From Methylobacterium sp. (GTDB lineage Bacteria > Pseudomonadota > Alphaproteobacteria > Rhizobiales > Beijerinckiaceae), in contig PERO01000008.1 in NCBI GenBank assembly GCA_002928875.1, positions 113,814-177,813 on the forward strand: a stretch of DNA of 64,000 bases, read 5' to 3'. Below, in pieces: positions 17,457-26,474 of this stretch. The translations under genes and the position numbers were made by a program. Every line of letters starts with the position of its first letter. Within the stretch, counting starts at the first letter, position 1. The notes beneath the pieces are model-generated. The model had not been told where the DNA came from and made no database searches. It saw nothing but the letters and a program-made list of their open reading frames with translations.

Positions 17457-17708
17457 TCATCGCGTCAGGAGATCATGCGCGAATTTCAGCGCGAACATTC
17501 CGGCCGAAAGCGCGGTCGCCAGGGCCGCGCGCTGGTTCAGGAGCTGCGTGCGGTTGATGGCCGTGACGATGCGGTTGAGATCGAGCGAGTTGATGTCCTC
17601 GCTCTTGTTGACGCGGCGCACCTGAACGCTGCTCGCGCGAAACCAGAGATAGGCGGCAGCCATGGCGCTGGCGAGCGCCAGCAGGTCGAGGAGTAGGATC
17701 AGCGTCAT
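17457..17708 (-). CDS. Small membrane protein, function unknown
   Basis: 83-residue protein with an N-terminal hydrophobic segment (MTLILLLDLLALASAMAAAYLWF), a polar middle (RRVNKSEDINSLDLNRIVTAINR) and a second weak hydrophobic stretch (ALATALSAGMFALKFAHDLL). It is convergent with the amidohydrolase, stopping 3 nt after that gene, and lies downstream of the ABC ATPase on the same strand. Related small proteins are common in alphaproteobacteria, without known role. Confidence 0.6.
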   Translation of the reverse strand: MTLILLLDLLALASAMAAAYLWFRASSVQVRRVNKSEDINSLDLNRIVTAINRTQLLNQRAALATALSAGMFALKFAHDLLTR

Positions 17709-17770
17709 ACCTTAGCGAATAAGGGGCATGCGCCTCGGGTTTCAAGGGCCGGGATAAGGAAACCGGCGCG

Positions 17771-18649
17771 TCACGCCCCGGTCCGCCCCTCCTCCACCGC
17801 GTGGCAGGCCACGCCATCGATCATCGCCGGAGCCTCGCGCTTGCAGCGTTCGTTCGCGAGCGGGCAGCGCGGATGGAAGGTGCAGCCCGAGGGCGGGTTG
17901 ATCGGATTGGGGATTTCGCCCGCCACCATCTGCCGCTGCCGGCCGGTCATGCCGAGATCGGGCACGGCATCGAGCAGCATCCGCGTATAGGGATGGCGCG
18001 GCGCGCGGAACATCGCCTTGCTGTCGCTGACCTCCACGAGCCGGCCGAGATACATCACGCCGATGCGGTCGGCCATGTGCCGCACCACCGCGAGATTGTG
18101 CGAAATGAAGAGGTAGGTGAGCCCGAATTCCTTCTGCAAATCGCGCATCAGGTTCAGGATCTGCGCCTGCACGCTCACATCGAGCGCGGAGGTCGGTTCG
18201 TCGCAGACGATGAACTCGGCGCTGGATGCCAGCGCCCGGGCAATGGCGATGCGCTGGCGCTGGCCGCCCGAGAATTCGTGCGGGAATTTCTTCCCGTCAT
18301 CCGGATGCAGGCCCACCAGCGTGAGAAGCTCGCCGACGCGCGCCTCCACCGCCTCGCCCTTGAGGAGCCCGAAGGCATGGATCGGCTCGGCGATGATGCG
18401 CGACACCTTCCAGCGCGGGTTGAGGCTGGCATAAGGGTCCTGGAAGATCATCTGGATGCGCTTGCGCAGGGCCTGCCGCGCGGCGCTGTCCTTCACATCC
18501 GTCATCGAGACGCCGTCGATCGTCACGGTGCCCGAGGTCACCGGCAGCAGGCCCACGGCCATGCGCGCGACGGTGGATTTTCCCGAGCCGGATTCGCCGA
18601 CGAGCGCGAAGGTCTCGCCCTTGCGGATATCGACGCTCAACCCGTCCAC
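17771..18649 (-). CDS. Oligopeptide/dipeptide ABC transporter ATPase (OppF/DppF type), main part of a frameshifted gene
   Basis: 292 residues from a GTG at 18649. Contains the complete ATPase core: Walker A GESGSGKST, Q-loop MIFQDPYASLNP, signature SGGQRQR, Walker B FIVCDEPTSALDVS, switch His SHNLAVV, and the C-terminal oligopeptide-binding-ATPase domain with GCTFHPRCPLANERC (cluster-like cysteines). The normal N-terminus is in another frame because of a 31-bp tandem duplication at 18620-18681; deleting one copy gives an uninterrupted 343-residue frame from ATG 18833. No ribosome site precedes GTG 18649, so the importer may lack this subunit unless the duplication is an assembly error. Confidence 0.8.
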   Translation of the reverse strand: MDGLSVDIRKGETFALVGESGSGKSTVARMAVGLLPVTSGTVTIDGVSMTDVKDSAARQALRKRIQMIFQDPYASLNPRWKVSRIIAEPIHAFGLLKGEAVEARVGELLTLVGLHPDDGKKFPHEFSGGQRQRIAIARALASSAEFIVCDEPTSALDVSVQAQILNLMRDLQKEFGLTYLFISHNLAVVRHMADRIGVMYLGRLVEVSDSKAMFRAPRHPYTRMLLDAVPDLGMTGRQRQMVAGEIPNPINPPSGCTFHPRCPLANERCKREAPAMIDGVACHAVEEGRTGA

Positions 18650-18681
18650 GCTTGCGGATATCGACGCTCAACCCGTCCACG
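18620..18681. repeat. Perfect 31-bp tandem duplication causing a frameshift
   Basis: Two identical adjacent copies, 18620-18650 and 18651-18681, each beginning CTTGCGGATATCGACGCTCA. 31 is not a multiple of three, so the ATPase frame is broken. Either a recent slippage/duplication mutation or an assembly artefact. Confidence 0.97.
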
Positions 18682-18833
18682 GCCTTCAGGTAAGCCTTGG
18701 GCAGGTTCTCCAGCACGCGGTTCAGCCAGGGGCGCGAGACATCGAAGACGCGCTTCAGGTCGCGGATCTCGACGAAGGCGGCGGGCGCGGTGCCGGCGGC
18801 GATGGCCGGTTCCTTTGCGGGGGCAGCAATCAT
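18650..18833 (-). pseudogene. Displaced N-terminal part of the OppF/DppF-type ATPase
   Basis: From ATG 18833, which overlaps the stop of the preceding ATPase gene (ATGA), a frame encodes about 60 residues (AFVEIRDLKRVFDVSRPW ... KAVDGLSVDIRK) that are the normal N-terminus of DppF-type ATPases. After the second repeat copy the frame runs on in nonsense sequence (RGRVERRYPQG...) instead of KGETFALVGESG. Walker A is therefore out of frame with this start. Confidence 0.85.
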
Positions 18834-19846
18834 GGCGTGCCTCCGGTCTTCGCCGTGTAGAGATGGCAGGCGACCAGATGGCCGGGCATCAGGTTCTCGC
18901 GAGCGGCAGTGGCCGCATCGGGCTCGATCGGCTCGGGCTTGTCGACATGGCAGCGATCGAACACATGGCTGCAGCGCGGATTGAAGGCACAGCCCGGCGG
19001 AATGCGCGTGAGGCGCGGCATGGAGCCGGGGATCTGCAACAGGCGTTCGGATTCGGCCTCGAGCGTGGGAATGGCACCCATCAGCCCCTTGGCATAGGGG
19101 TGGAGTGGGTGCTTCACCACATCGCGCACCGGGCCGATTTCGGCGACGCGCCCCGCATACATCACGGCGACGCGGTCCGCCGTCTCGGCGATCACGCCCA
19201 TATCATGCGTCACCAGCATAACCGCGGTGCCGCGCTCGGCGCAGAGGCGCTTGATGAGCGCGATGATCTGCGCCTGCACGCTGACATCGAGCGCGGTGGT
19301 GGGTTCGTCCGCGACGATGAAATCCGGCTCGGCGGACAAGGCGAGCGCGATCACCACGCGCTGGCGCATGCCGCCGGAAAACTCGTGCGGATAGCCGTCG
19401 ATGCGCTTCTCCGGCGCGGGGATGCCCACTTCCGAGAGGAGGCCGATGGCCCGGTCACGCGCGGCGCGGGCCGAGAGATCCGTATGCGTGCGGATCGTCT
19501 CGATCAGCTGCTCGCCCACGCGATAGAGCGGGTTCAGCGAGGTCAGCGGGTCCTGGAAGATCATCGCGATCTTGCGGCCACGGATGCGGCGCATCGCATC
19601 GGGCGGCAGGTTGTCGATGCGCTGGCCATGCAGCAGGATCTCCCCGCCGGCGATGCGGCCGGGCGGCTCGATCAGCCCGATGATGGCCGCGCCGGTGACG
19701 GATTTGCCCGCACCGCTCTCGCCCACGACGCCCAACACCTCGCCGCGCGCGATATCGAAGGAGACGCCGTCGATTGCGCGGAGAATGCCCCGTCTGGTGG
19801 CGAATTCCACGCGCAGGTTTCGGACGGAAATGACCGGCTCACTCAT
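18830..19846 (-). CDS. Oligopeptide/dipeptide ABC transporter ATPase (OppD/DppD type)
   Basis: 338 residues, the partner ATPase of the importer. Walker A GESGAGKSV, Q-loop MIFQDPLTSLNP, signature SGGMRQR, Walker B FIVADEPTTALDVS, switch His THDMGVI, and the C-terminal extension GCAFNPRCSHVFDRC typical of peptide importers. Intact from ATG 19846. It follows the permease genes by 15 nt and its stop overlaps the start of the second ATPase gene. Confidence 0.93.
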   Translation of the reverse strand: MSEPVISVRNLRVEFATRRGILRAIDGVSFDIARGEVLGVVGESGAGKSVTGAAIIGLIEPPGRIAGGEILLHGQRIDNLPPDAMRRIRGRKIAMIFQDPLTSLNPLYRVGEQLIETIRTHTDLSARAARDRAIGLLSEVGIPAPEKRIDGYPHEFSGGMRQRVVIALALSAEPDFIVADEPTTALDVSVQAQIIALIKRLCAERGTAVMLVTHDMGVIAETADRVAVMYAGRVAEIGPVRDVVKHPLHPYAKGLMGAIPTLEAESERLLQIPGSMPRLTRIPPGCAFNPRCSHVFDRCHVDKPEPIEPDAATAARENLMPGHLVACHLYTAKTGGTP

Positions 19847-19861
19847 TACAAAACCTGCGGC

Positions 19862-20824
19862 TCAGCGGAGTTTGGGGTTCAGCGCGTCGCGCAGCCAGTC
19901 GCCCAGCAGGTTCACCGCCAGCACGAGGATGGCGAGCGTGGCGCCGGGAAAGGTCACGATCCACCAATCGCCCGAGAAGAGATACCTGTTGCCGATGGAG
20001 ATCAGCGTGCCGAGCGAGGGCTGCGTCGGCGGCAGGCCCACGCCGAGGAACGAGAGCGTCGCCTCGGTGATGATCGCGAGGCCGAGATTGATGGTGAGGA
20101 TCACCAGCACCGGGCCGATCACGTTCGGGAGCACGTGCCGGATCATGATGATCGGCGTCGGCAGGCCCACAAGGCGCGCGGCGGCCACGTAATCCTTGTT
20201 CTTCTCCACCATGGTCGAGCCGCGGATGGTGCGCGCATATTGCACCCAGAAGCTCAACCCGATGGAGATCACCAGCACCGGGATGGCGCTCGTCTCGCGG
20301 CTCATGCCCCGAAACAGGGCCTGCGCCACGCCATCGATCAGCAGCGCGATGAGGATCGCCGGGAAGGTCAGCTGCACATCGGCGATCCGCATGATGATGG
20401 CATCGACGCGCCCGCCGAGATAGCCCGCGAGCAGCCCGAGCGTGATGCCGATGCTCGCGGCCAGCAGCACGCCGAGGCCCCCCACCATCAGGCTGACGCG
20501 CAGGCCGTAGAGGATGGCCGAATACATGTCGCGGCCCTGGTCATCCGTGCCGATGATGAAGCGCGGATCACCCCCCTGCTGCCACATCGGCGGGATGGAA
20601 GCGTCCGAGAGGAACACCGTCGCGGGGTCGAACGGATCGGTCGGCGCGATCCACGGCGCGAAGGCCGCGCCGATGAAGCAGAGCGCGACGATGGCGGCGG
20701 CGATCATCGTCATCCAGGACGAGCGGAAGCTCGCATAGACGTCGGAATCGAGAAGGCGCGCGACGAGGCCGCTCTGGCCACCGGCCACAAGGCCCTTCAC
20801 CTCTTCTGGGGTGGGAGTGGGCAT
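19862..20824 (-). CDS. Oligopeptide/dipeptide ABC transporter permease (OppC/DppC type)
   Basis: 320-residue inner-membrane permease. An N-terminal extension and first transmembrane segment (about 40-60) are followed by the PDPFDPATVFLSDASIPP-type periplasmic stretch, the RHFIIGTD-like GTDDQGRDM motif of DppC, and five further membrane segments with the EAA loop (YVAAARLVGLPTPIIMIRHVLPN, about residue 210). It lies 12 nt downstream of the DppB-type permease in one operon. Confidence 0.93.
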   Translation of the reverse strand: MPTPTPEEVKGLVAGGQSGLVARLLDSDVYASFRSSWMTMIAAAIVALCFIGAAFAPWIAPTDPFDPATVFLSDASIPPMWQQGGDPRFIIGTDDQGRDMYSAILYGLRVSLMVGGLGVLLAASIGITLGLLAGYLGGRVDAIIMRIADVQLTFPAILIALLIDGVAQALFRGMSRETSAIPVLVISIGLSFWVQYARTIRGSTMVEKNKDYVAAARLVGLPTPIIMIRHVLPNVIGPVLVILTINLGLAIITEATLSFLGVGLPPTQPSLGTLISIGNRYLFSGDWWIVTFPGATLAILVLAVNLLGDWLRDALNPKLR

Positions 20825-20836
20825 GTTCGAACTCTC

Positions 20837-21814
20837 TCAGGTGCGCATCGCGACGCGCAGGCGCGGATCGACGAAGCCATAGGCGAGGTCGACCAGCAGG
20901 TTGATGGTGACGAACAGGAAGCCGATCAGCATCAGATAGGCCGCCATGATCGGGATATCGACGTTCTGCACGGCTTTCAGGAACAAGAGCCCCATCCCCG
21001 GCCAGTTGAACACCGTCTCGGTGATGATGGCGAAGGCGATGATCGAACCCAGCTGCAGGCCGGCGATGGTGATGACGGGGATCAGCGTGTTCTTCAGCGC
21101 ATGGCCGAAATGGATGGCGCGGGTGGTGAGGCCGCGTGCCTTGGCGAACTTGATGTAATCCGTGCGCATCACTTCCATCATCTCGGCGCGCACGAGCCGC
21201 ATGATCAGCGTCATCTGGAAAAGACCGAGCGTGATGGCCGGCAGCACCAGCGCCTTGAGGCCGGATGTGGTCAGCAGGCCCGTCGTCCACCAATTCCCGA
21301 TCTTCACCACCTGCCCGCGCCCGTTCGAGGGCAGCCAGCCGAGGATGACCGCGAAGAGGTAGATCAGCAGGATGCCGATGAGGAAGGTCGGCAGCGAGAC
21401 GCCGATGAGGCTCACGGCCTGGAAGAGCCGCGCGAGCCAGCTGTCGCGGCGCAGCGCGCAATAGACGCCCATCACCACACCGACAAACAGCGCGAACAGC
21501 GCGGCCGTCAGCGCGAGTTCCAGCGTCGCTGGCGCGCGTTCGGCGAGAAGCTGCGTCACCGGCAGCCGGAACTGGTAGGAGACGCCGAAATTGAAATGCA
21601 GGGCATTCCAGAGAAAGCGGCCGAACTGCACCAGGGTCGGGTCGTTCAGGCCCAGCGAGGCGCGCAGGCGCTCCACCTCGGCCTGCGGGGTATCCACGCC
21701 CACCATCTGGTTCACGGGGTCGCCCACGAACCGGAACATGACGAAGGCGATCAGCGCAACCGAGACCATGACGGCGATCGATTGCAGGATGCGCCGGATG
21801 ACGAAGGCCAGCAT
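20837..21814 (-). CDS. Oligopeptide/dipeptide ABC transporter permease (OppB/DppB type)
   Basis: 325-residue inner-membrane permease with about six membrane segments. N-terminus LAFVIRRILQSIAVMVSVALI and the EAA-loop region YIKFAKARGLTTRAIHFGHALKN (about residue 215) are standard for DppB. ATG 21814 is the family start; the frame is open 11 codons further up but that includes the terminator-like hairpin. It is separated from the substrate-binding protein gene by a hairpin, a usual arrangement that lowers permease expression relative to the binding protein. Confidence 0.93.
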   Translation of the reverse strand: MLAFVIRRILQSIAVMVSVALIAFVMFRFVGDPVNQMVGVDTPQAEVERLRASLGLNDPTLVQFGRFLWNALHFNFGVSYQFRLPVTQLLAERAPATLELALTAALFALFVGVVMGVYCALRRDSWLARLFQAVSLIGVSLPTFLIGILLIYLFAVILGWLPSNGRGQVVKIGNWWTTGLLTTSGLKALVLPAITLGLFQMTLIMRLVRAEMMEVMRTDYIKFAKARGLTTRAIHFGHALKNTLIPVITIAGLQLGSIIAFAIITETVFNWPGMGLLFLKAVQNVDIPIMAAYLMLIGFLFVTINLLVDLAYGFVDPRLRVAMRT

Positions 21815-21822
21815 GTGACGAA

Positions 21823-21860
21823 CCCCAAAAAGGAAAGGGCCGCGCAAAAGGCGCGGCCCT
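21823..21860 (-). terminator. Attenuating terminator between binding-protein and permease genes
   Basis: Perfect 10-bp inverted repeat AGGGCCGCGC / GCGCGGCCCT (21836-21845, 21851-21860), 5-nt loop, followed on the - strand by TTCCTTTTT. It lies 15 nt after the binding-protein stop. Inferred to uncouple high binding-protein levels from the permease genes. Confidence 0.8.
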
Positions 21861-21875
21861 CCCGGGAGAGACCGG

Positions 21876-23468
21876 TTACTTCTTGGTGGCCCAGTAGAGC
21901 AGCACGGAGTTGTCGGCGCGCTGCGTCAGCTGGACATCGCGCGAGACACCCCAGGCGAGCGCCTGCTGGTGCAGCGGAACATAGGCGAATTCCTTCGTCG
22001 TGATGTCGAAGGCCTGCTTGATCATCTGGTCGCGCTTGGCGTTGTCGCTCTCGACCAGGATCTTGTCGGTCAGGGCGTCGACGTCCTTGTTGCAATAGCC
22101 GCCGAGGTTCGATTCACCGCGCGGCGAGCCGTCGGCACGGCAGCCATGGATGTCGAACAGCACGTTGTGGCTGTCGAAGGTGCCCGGCGTCCAGCCCAGC
22201 AGGTAGAAGGAGGTCTTGTAGCCGCCCGCCTTCAGCACCTTGGCGAAATACTGCGCCTTGGGCTGGGCGTTGAGGTTCACCTTCACGCCGATGCGCGCAA
22301 GCATGCCGACCACCGCCTGGCAGATCTGGCCGTCATTCACGTAGCGGTCGTTCGGGCAATCCATGCCGACTTCGAACCCGTTCGGATAACCCGCATCCGC
22401 CAGCAGCTTCTTCGCGGCTTCGGGGTCGAATTTCGGGTTCTCGTAGGCCTTCGAGAAGGCGAAGAGCTCCGGCGCGATCATCAGGGCCGACGGCGTGGAG
22501 AGCCCGCGCATGACGCGCGCCTTGATGGTCTCCTTGTCGATGGCCATGTTGAAGGCCTGGCGCACCCGCACATCCTTGAAGGGGTTCTTGCCCTTCACGC
22601 TGGATTCGAGCAACTCGTCGCGGATCTGGTCATAGCCGAGGAAGATCGTGCGCAGTTCCGGGCCGGCGAGCACGCGGGCCTTGTCGGACTGGTTCACGCG
22701 CGGAATATCCTGGATCGGAACCGGCTCGATCACGTCGACTTCACCCGAGAGGAGTGCCGCCACGCGGGTGGCATCGTTCGGGATGGGCGTGAAGACGATC
22801 TCGTCGAGATTGTGCTCCTTCTTGCCCCACCAGTTGGCATTGGCCTTGAACACCGTGCGCACGCCCGGCTGATGGCTCTCGATGCGGAAGGGGCCCGTGC
22901 CGTTCGCGTTGAGCGCGATATGGCTCGGCGTCGTGGCCGAAGCGGGGGTCGGCGCGGCCGAATTGTTGGCTTCCGCCCATTTCTTCGAGACGATGTACCA
23001 GGTGTCCCACTGCGCGATCATGATCGGGTTGGGGCTCTCGAGCTCCACCTCGATCGTGTGATCGTCGATCTTGTTGAACTTCGCGCCCTTGGGAACGCGG
23101 GTCTGGAAGTTCGAGCCCTGGGCGCGCACGCGATCGGCCGAGAAGATCACGTCATCGGCGGTGAAGGGCTCGCCATTGTGGAATTTCACGTTCTTGCGCA
23201 GGTGGAAGCGCCATTTCTTCGCGCCATCGAGGATTTCCCAGCGCTCCGCGAGGCCGGGGCCGATCGCGAGGTTCTTGCCGCGCGAGGTGAGCCCCTCATA
23301 GACATGGCCGAGATGCGCGTTGGTCGTCGTTTCGTTCAGCGTGTACGGATCGAGCGACTTCAGGTCGCCCTGGTTCGCATAACGAAGGGTGACAGCCCCG
23401 GCCGGGGAAACCGCCATCTGCAGCGCCAGCGCGGTGCCGGCTGCGAGCAGCCATTTACGGATCGACAT
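21876..23468 (-). CDS. Family 5 extracellular solute-binding protein of the peptide ABC importer
   Basis: 530-residue periplasmic binding protein. Sec signal peptide at residues 1-26 (KWLLAAGTALALQMAVSPAGA), then the family 5 opening (VTLRYANQGDLKSLDPYTLNE), the FHNGEPFTADDVIFSADR motif and, later, VRQAFNMAIDKETIKARV. ATG 23468 has GGAGAG 4-5 nt upstream; the frame is open eight codons beyond. Two cysteines near residue 370 (DCPNDRY..DGQICQ) could form a disulfide. Substrate (peptides, nickel-like or other) cannot be told from the sequence. Confidence 0.92.
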   Translation of the reverse strand: MSIRKWLLAAGTALALQMAVSPAGAVTLRYANQGDLKSLDPYTLNETTTNAHLGHVYEGLTSRGKNLAIGPGLAERWEILDGAKKWRFHLRKNVKFHNGEPFTADDVIFSADRVRAQGSNFQTRVPKGAKFNKIDDHTIEVELESPNPIMIAQWDTWYIVSKKWAEANNSAAPTPASATTPSHIALNANGTGPFRIESHQPGVRTVFKANANWWGKKEHNLDEIVFTPIPNDATRVAALLSGEVDVIEPVPIQDIPRVNQSDKARVLAGPELRTIFLGYDQIRDELLESSVKGKNPFKDVRVRQAFNMAIDKETIKARVMRGLSTPSALMIAPELFAFSKAYENPKFDPEAAKKLLADAGYPNGFEVGMDCPNDRYVNDGQICQAVVGMLARIGVKVNLNAQPKAQYFAKVLKAGGYKTSFYLLGWTPGTFDSHNVLFDIHGCRADGSPRGESNLGGYCNKDVDALTDKILVESDNAKRDQMIKQAFDITTKEFAYVPLHQQALAWGVSRDVQLTQRADNSVLLYWATKK

Positions 23469-23671
23469 CTTACTCTCCCTGTTCTTGAGCATCGGCCGTT
23501 CTGTTCTGTTGCGGCAGAAGCTCCTGCTTGAACTTCAAGTCGAGCCCGCCGGGCTTGCAAAATCAAGCCAAAACGAAGTCGCGCCCCCGAAATTCGGCAT
23601 GACGCTAGCGCGTGCCTTGACATGAGGAAAGAGAATAAAGTTCATTCTGATATTCTTGATGGGAATAATGA

Positions 23672-24613
23672 ATGCCCCGCCGCAAGCTCCCGCCGCTTCA
23701 TGCGCTGGCCATTTTCGAGGAAGTGGCGGTGCGCCGTTCCTGTTCGGAGGCCGCCTTGCATCTCGGCCTCACGCAGAGCGCGGTGAGCAAGCAGGTGCAG
23801 GCGATGGAGCGGTTCATCGGCGCGCCGCTCTTCTCCCGCACCAAGGGCGGCCTCGTGCCCAACGCGGTCGGCGGGCGGCTGCTCTCGGATGTCCAGCCGA
23901 TCCTCGATGCGATGGAGCGCATCGTCAATCGCGCGATGCAGGAGAAATCGAACCGCCGCGTGGTGATTCTCCGCACCCTCGCCACCGTCTCCGATCGCTG
24001 GCTGCTGCCACGTCTGCGCGGCTTCAGCGAGGCGCATCCGGAAATCGAGATCCAGTTCTCCACCTTCCTGCTCAATTCCGAATATGATCGCGGCGGCGCG
24101 GAGGTGGAGATCCGCTATGGCTCCGGCCCCTGGCTCGACGCCGATGCGACGCCGATCACCGGCCGGCATGTGGTGCTGATCGCGCCGCCGGACACGCCCG
24201 CCGATTGCCCCCTGCCCGACCTTCTGAAGAAGCCGCTTTTCGTGCATGCCCAGGCGCGCGATGCCTTCGAGGAATTCTACACCGCGATGGGCCTCGAAGC
24301 CCCGACCCACTGGCCTTCCGGCTCCACCTTCGATGTCTACCAGGTGCTGGTGAAGGCGGTGACGGTGGGGCTCGGCGTCGGCCTCGTGCCGCGCTGTCTC
24401 GTCGAGGAGGAACTGGCCTCGGGCGCGGTGGTCAATCCCAGCGGCTACGGTTTCCGGAGCCGGCTCTGCTACCAGCTGCTCATCCCGCATCAGGCCAAGC
24501 CGCTGAGCCAGGCCGCACAGGCGCTGCACGACTGGATCCTCAGCCAGGCCGAGCCGGACGACCCGCCGACACGGCCATTTCCGCCGATCCAGCCACGCCT
24601 CGTCGAGGCTTGA
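23672..24613 (+). CDS. LysR-family transcriptional regulator (GcvA-like)
   Basis: 313 residues. N-terminal winged helix-turn-helix (LHALAIFEEVAVRRSCSEAALHLGLTQSAVSKQVQAME, residues 9-46), then the LysR effector-binding domain (about 95-300) with the VTVGLGVGLVPRCLVEEEL region that resembles GcvA/AmpR-type members. It is divergent from the peptide importer with a 203-bp gap, so it is the likely regulator of that operon; inducer unknown. Confidence 0.88.
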   Translation: MPRRKLPPLHALAIFEEVAVRRSCSEAALHLGLTQSAVSKQVQAMERFIGAPLFSRTKGGLVPNAVGGRLLSDVQPILDAMERIVNRAMQEKSNRRVVILRTLATVSDRWLLPRLRGFSEAHPEIEIQFSTFLLNSEYDRGGAEVEIRYGSGPWLDADATPITGRHVVLIAPPDTPADCPLPDLLKKPLFVHAQARDAFEEFYTAMGLEAPTHWPSGSTFDVYQVLVKAVTVGLGVGLVPRCLVEEELASGAVVNPSGYGFRSRLCYQLLIPHQAKPLSQAAQALHDWILSQAEPDDPPTRPFPPIQPRLVEA

Positions 24614-24671
24614 GAGGAAATCCCGGCGCTTTCCGCTTGGCGGATCGGGATGGCCCGGCTAGCAAGCGCGC

Positions 24672-26474
24672 ATGGCTCCTCCGCTCCTGCAACTCACCGG
24701 CATCGGCCTCACCTTCGGCGGCACGGCGCTGCTCGAAAAGGCCGACCTGTCCGTGGAGGCCGGCGAGCGGCTCTGCCTCGTCGGGCGGAACGGATCGGGC
24801 AAATCGACGCTGCTGAAGATCGCGGCGGGTCTCGTGGAGGCCGACCATGGCACGCGCTTCGCCCAGCCCGGTGCCACGATTCGCTACCTGCCGCAGGAGC
24901 CGGATTTCTCGGGCTTCGCGACCATCGAGGAGGCGGTGCTGGCGGGCCTCGGCCCCGGTGACGACCCTTACGCGGCGCAGACGCTGATGGAGGCCCTGGG
25001 GCTCGACGGATCGAAGGCGCCCGTGCCGCTCTCCGGCGGGGAGACGCGCCGCGTCGCGCTGGCGCAGACGCTCGCGCCCGATCCCGACATCCTGATGCTC
25101 GACGAGCCGACGAACCATCTCGACCTTCCCACCATCGAATGGCTGGAAACCGAGCTGAAATCCCGCAAAAGCGCCGTCGTGCTCATCAGCCATGACCGGC
25201 GCTTCCTCACGAACCTCACCCGCGCGACGATCTGGCTCGATCGCGGCGAGACGCAGAAGCTCAACGAGGGCTTCGGCGCCTTCGAGGCGTGGCGCGACAA
25301 GCTCCTCGCCGAGGAGGAGGAGGCGCAGCACAAGCTCGGCCGGAAAATCGCCGACGAGGAGCACTGGCTGCGCTACGGCGTCACGGCGCGGCGCAAGCGC
25401 AATGTGCGCCGCCTCGAGGGCCTGCGGGCGCTGAGGCGCGAGAAGCGCGATTATCGCGGCGCGCAGGGCAAGGCCGAGATCGAGGCGGCGGAAGCGGAGA
25501 AATCCGGCACGCTGGTCATCGAGGCGAAGGGTCTCGCCAAGGCCTATGGCGAACGCGCGCTCGTGAAGGATTTCTCGATCCGGGTGCATCGCGGCGATCG
25601 CATCGGCCTTGTGGGCGCGAATGGCTCCGGCAAGACCACGCTCGTGAACCTGCTCATCGGCACGCTTCAACCCGATGCCGGCAGCCTGCGCCACGGGGCG
25701 CGGCTCGAACTCACCTCGCTGGAGCAGAACCGCGACAGCCTCGACCCGAATTCCTCCGTCGCGGATATCCTGACCGGCGGCGGCTCGGATCAGGTGATGG
25801 TGGGCGGCAAGCCGCGCCATGTCGTGGGCTACATGAAGGACTTCCTGTTCCGTCCCGAACAGGCGCGCACGCCGCTTCGCGTGCTCTCCGGCGGCGAGCG
25901 CGCCCGGCTGATGCTCGCCCGCGCGCTGGCGATGCCGTCGAACCTGCTGGTGCTCGACGAGCCGACGAACGATCTCGACCTCGAAACCATGGACGTGCTG
26001 CAGGATCTGCTCGCCGATTATGCCGGCACGGTGATCCTGATCAGCCACGATCGCGATTTCGTCGATCGCGTGGTCGATCGCGTCATCGTGCCGGATGGGC
26101 AGGGGCGCTGGGTCATCCATGCCGGGGGCTATTCCGACCTGCCGCCGGATGCCCTGCCCGCTTCGCCGCGCCGCGAGGCTGAAACGCGCGCGAAAAGCGT
26201 AGCGCCCGGCTCCGGAACGCCGAAAGCCGCGGGCAAGCGCAAGCTGAGCTTCCAGGAGAAGCACCAGCTCGAAACCCTACCTGTCGCCATGGAGAAGATC
26301 CGCGGCGTGATCGGGAAGCTCGAGGCGAAGCTCGCCGACCCCGCGCTTTACACGCGCGATCCCAAGACCTTCGCCGATGCCACCGCCCTGCTCGCCAAGG
26401 CGCAGACGGAACTCGCGGGGCTGGAAGATCGCTGGCTGGAACTGGAGATCCTGCGCGAGGAAATCGGCGGCTAG
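24672..26474 (+). CDS. ABC-F family ATPase, Uup-like
   Basis: 600-residue soluble protein with two ABC domains and no membrane part. Domain 1: Walker A GRNGSGKST (about 38), signature LSGGETRR, Walker B ILMLDEPTNHLDL. Domain 2: GANGSGKTT (about 316), LSGGERARL, LLVLDEPTNDLDL. A linker of the ABC-F type separates them, and a C-terminal coiled coil (about 520-598, KLSFQEKHQLETLPVAMEK onwards) is the Uup mark. ABC-F proteins act on ribosomes or, for Uup, on DNA branch structures. Its last 4 nt overlap the convergent flavoprotein gene. Confidence 0.9.
   Translation: MAPPLLQLTGIGLTFGGTALLEKADLSVEAGERLCLVGRNGSGKSTLLKIAAGLVEADHGTRFAQPGATIRYLPQEPDFSGFATIEEAVLAGLGPGDDPYAAQTLMEALGLDGSKAPVPLSGGETRRVALAQTLAPDPDILMLDEPTNHLDLPTIEWLETELKSRKSAVVLISHDRRFLTNLTRATIWLDRGETQKLNEGFGAFEAWRDKLLAEEEEAQHKLGRKIADEEHWLRYGVTARRKRNVRRLEGLRALRREKRDYRGAQGKAEIEAAEAEKSGTLVIEAKGLAKAYGERALVKDFSIRVHRGDRIGLVGANGSGKTTLVNLLIGTLQPDAGSLRHGARLELTSLEQNRDSLDPNSSVADILTGGGSDQVMVGGKPRHVVGYMKDFLFRPEQARTPLRVLSGGERARLMLARALAMPSNLLVLDEPTNDLDLETMDVLQDLLADYAGTVILISHDRDFVDRVVDRVIVPDGQGRWVIHAGGYSDLPPDALPASPRREAETRAKSVAPGSGTPKAAGKRKLSFQEKHQLETLPVAMEKIRGVIGKLEAKLADPALYTRDPKTFADATALLAKAQTELAGLEDRWLELEILREEIGG

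Noticed and set aside
17801..22003. A 1400-codon open frame on the + strand opposite the ABC importer genes
   Set aside because: It is antisense to four clear transporter genes, rich in Arg/His/Asp low-complexity sequence and has no family motif; typical shadow of GC-rich codon bias.
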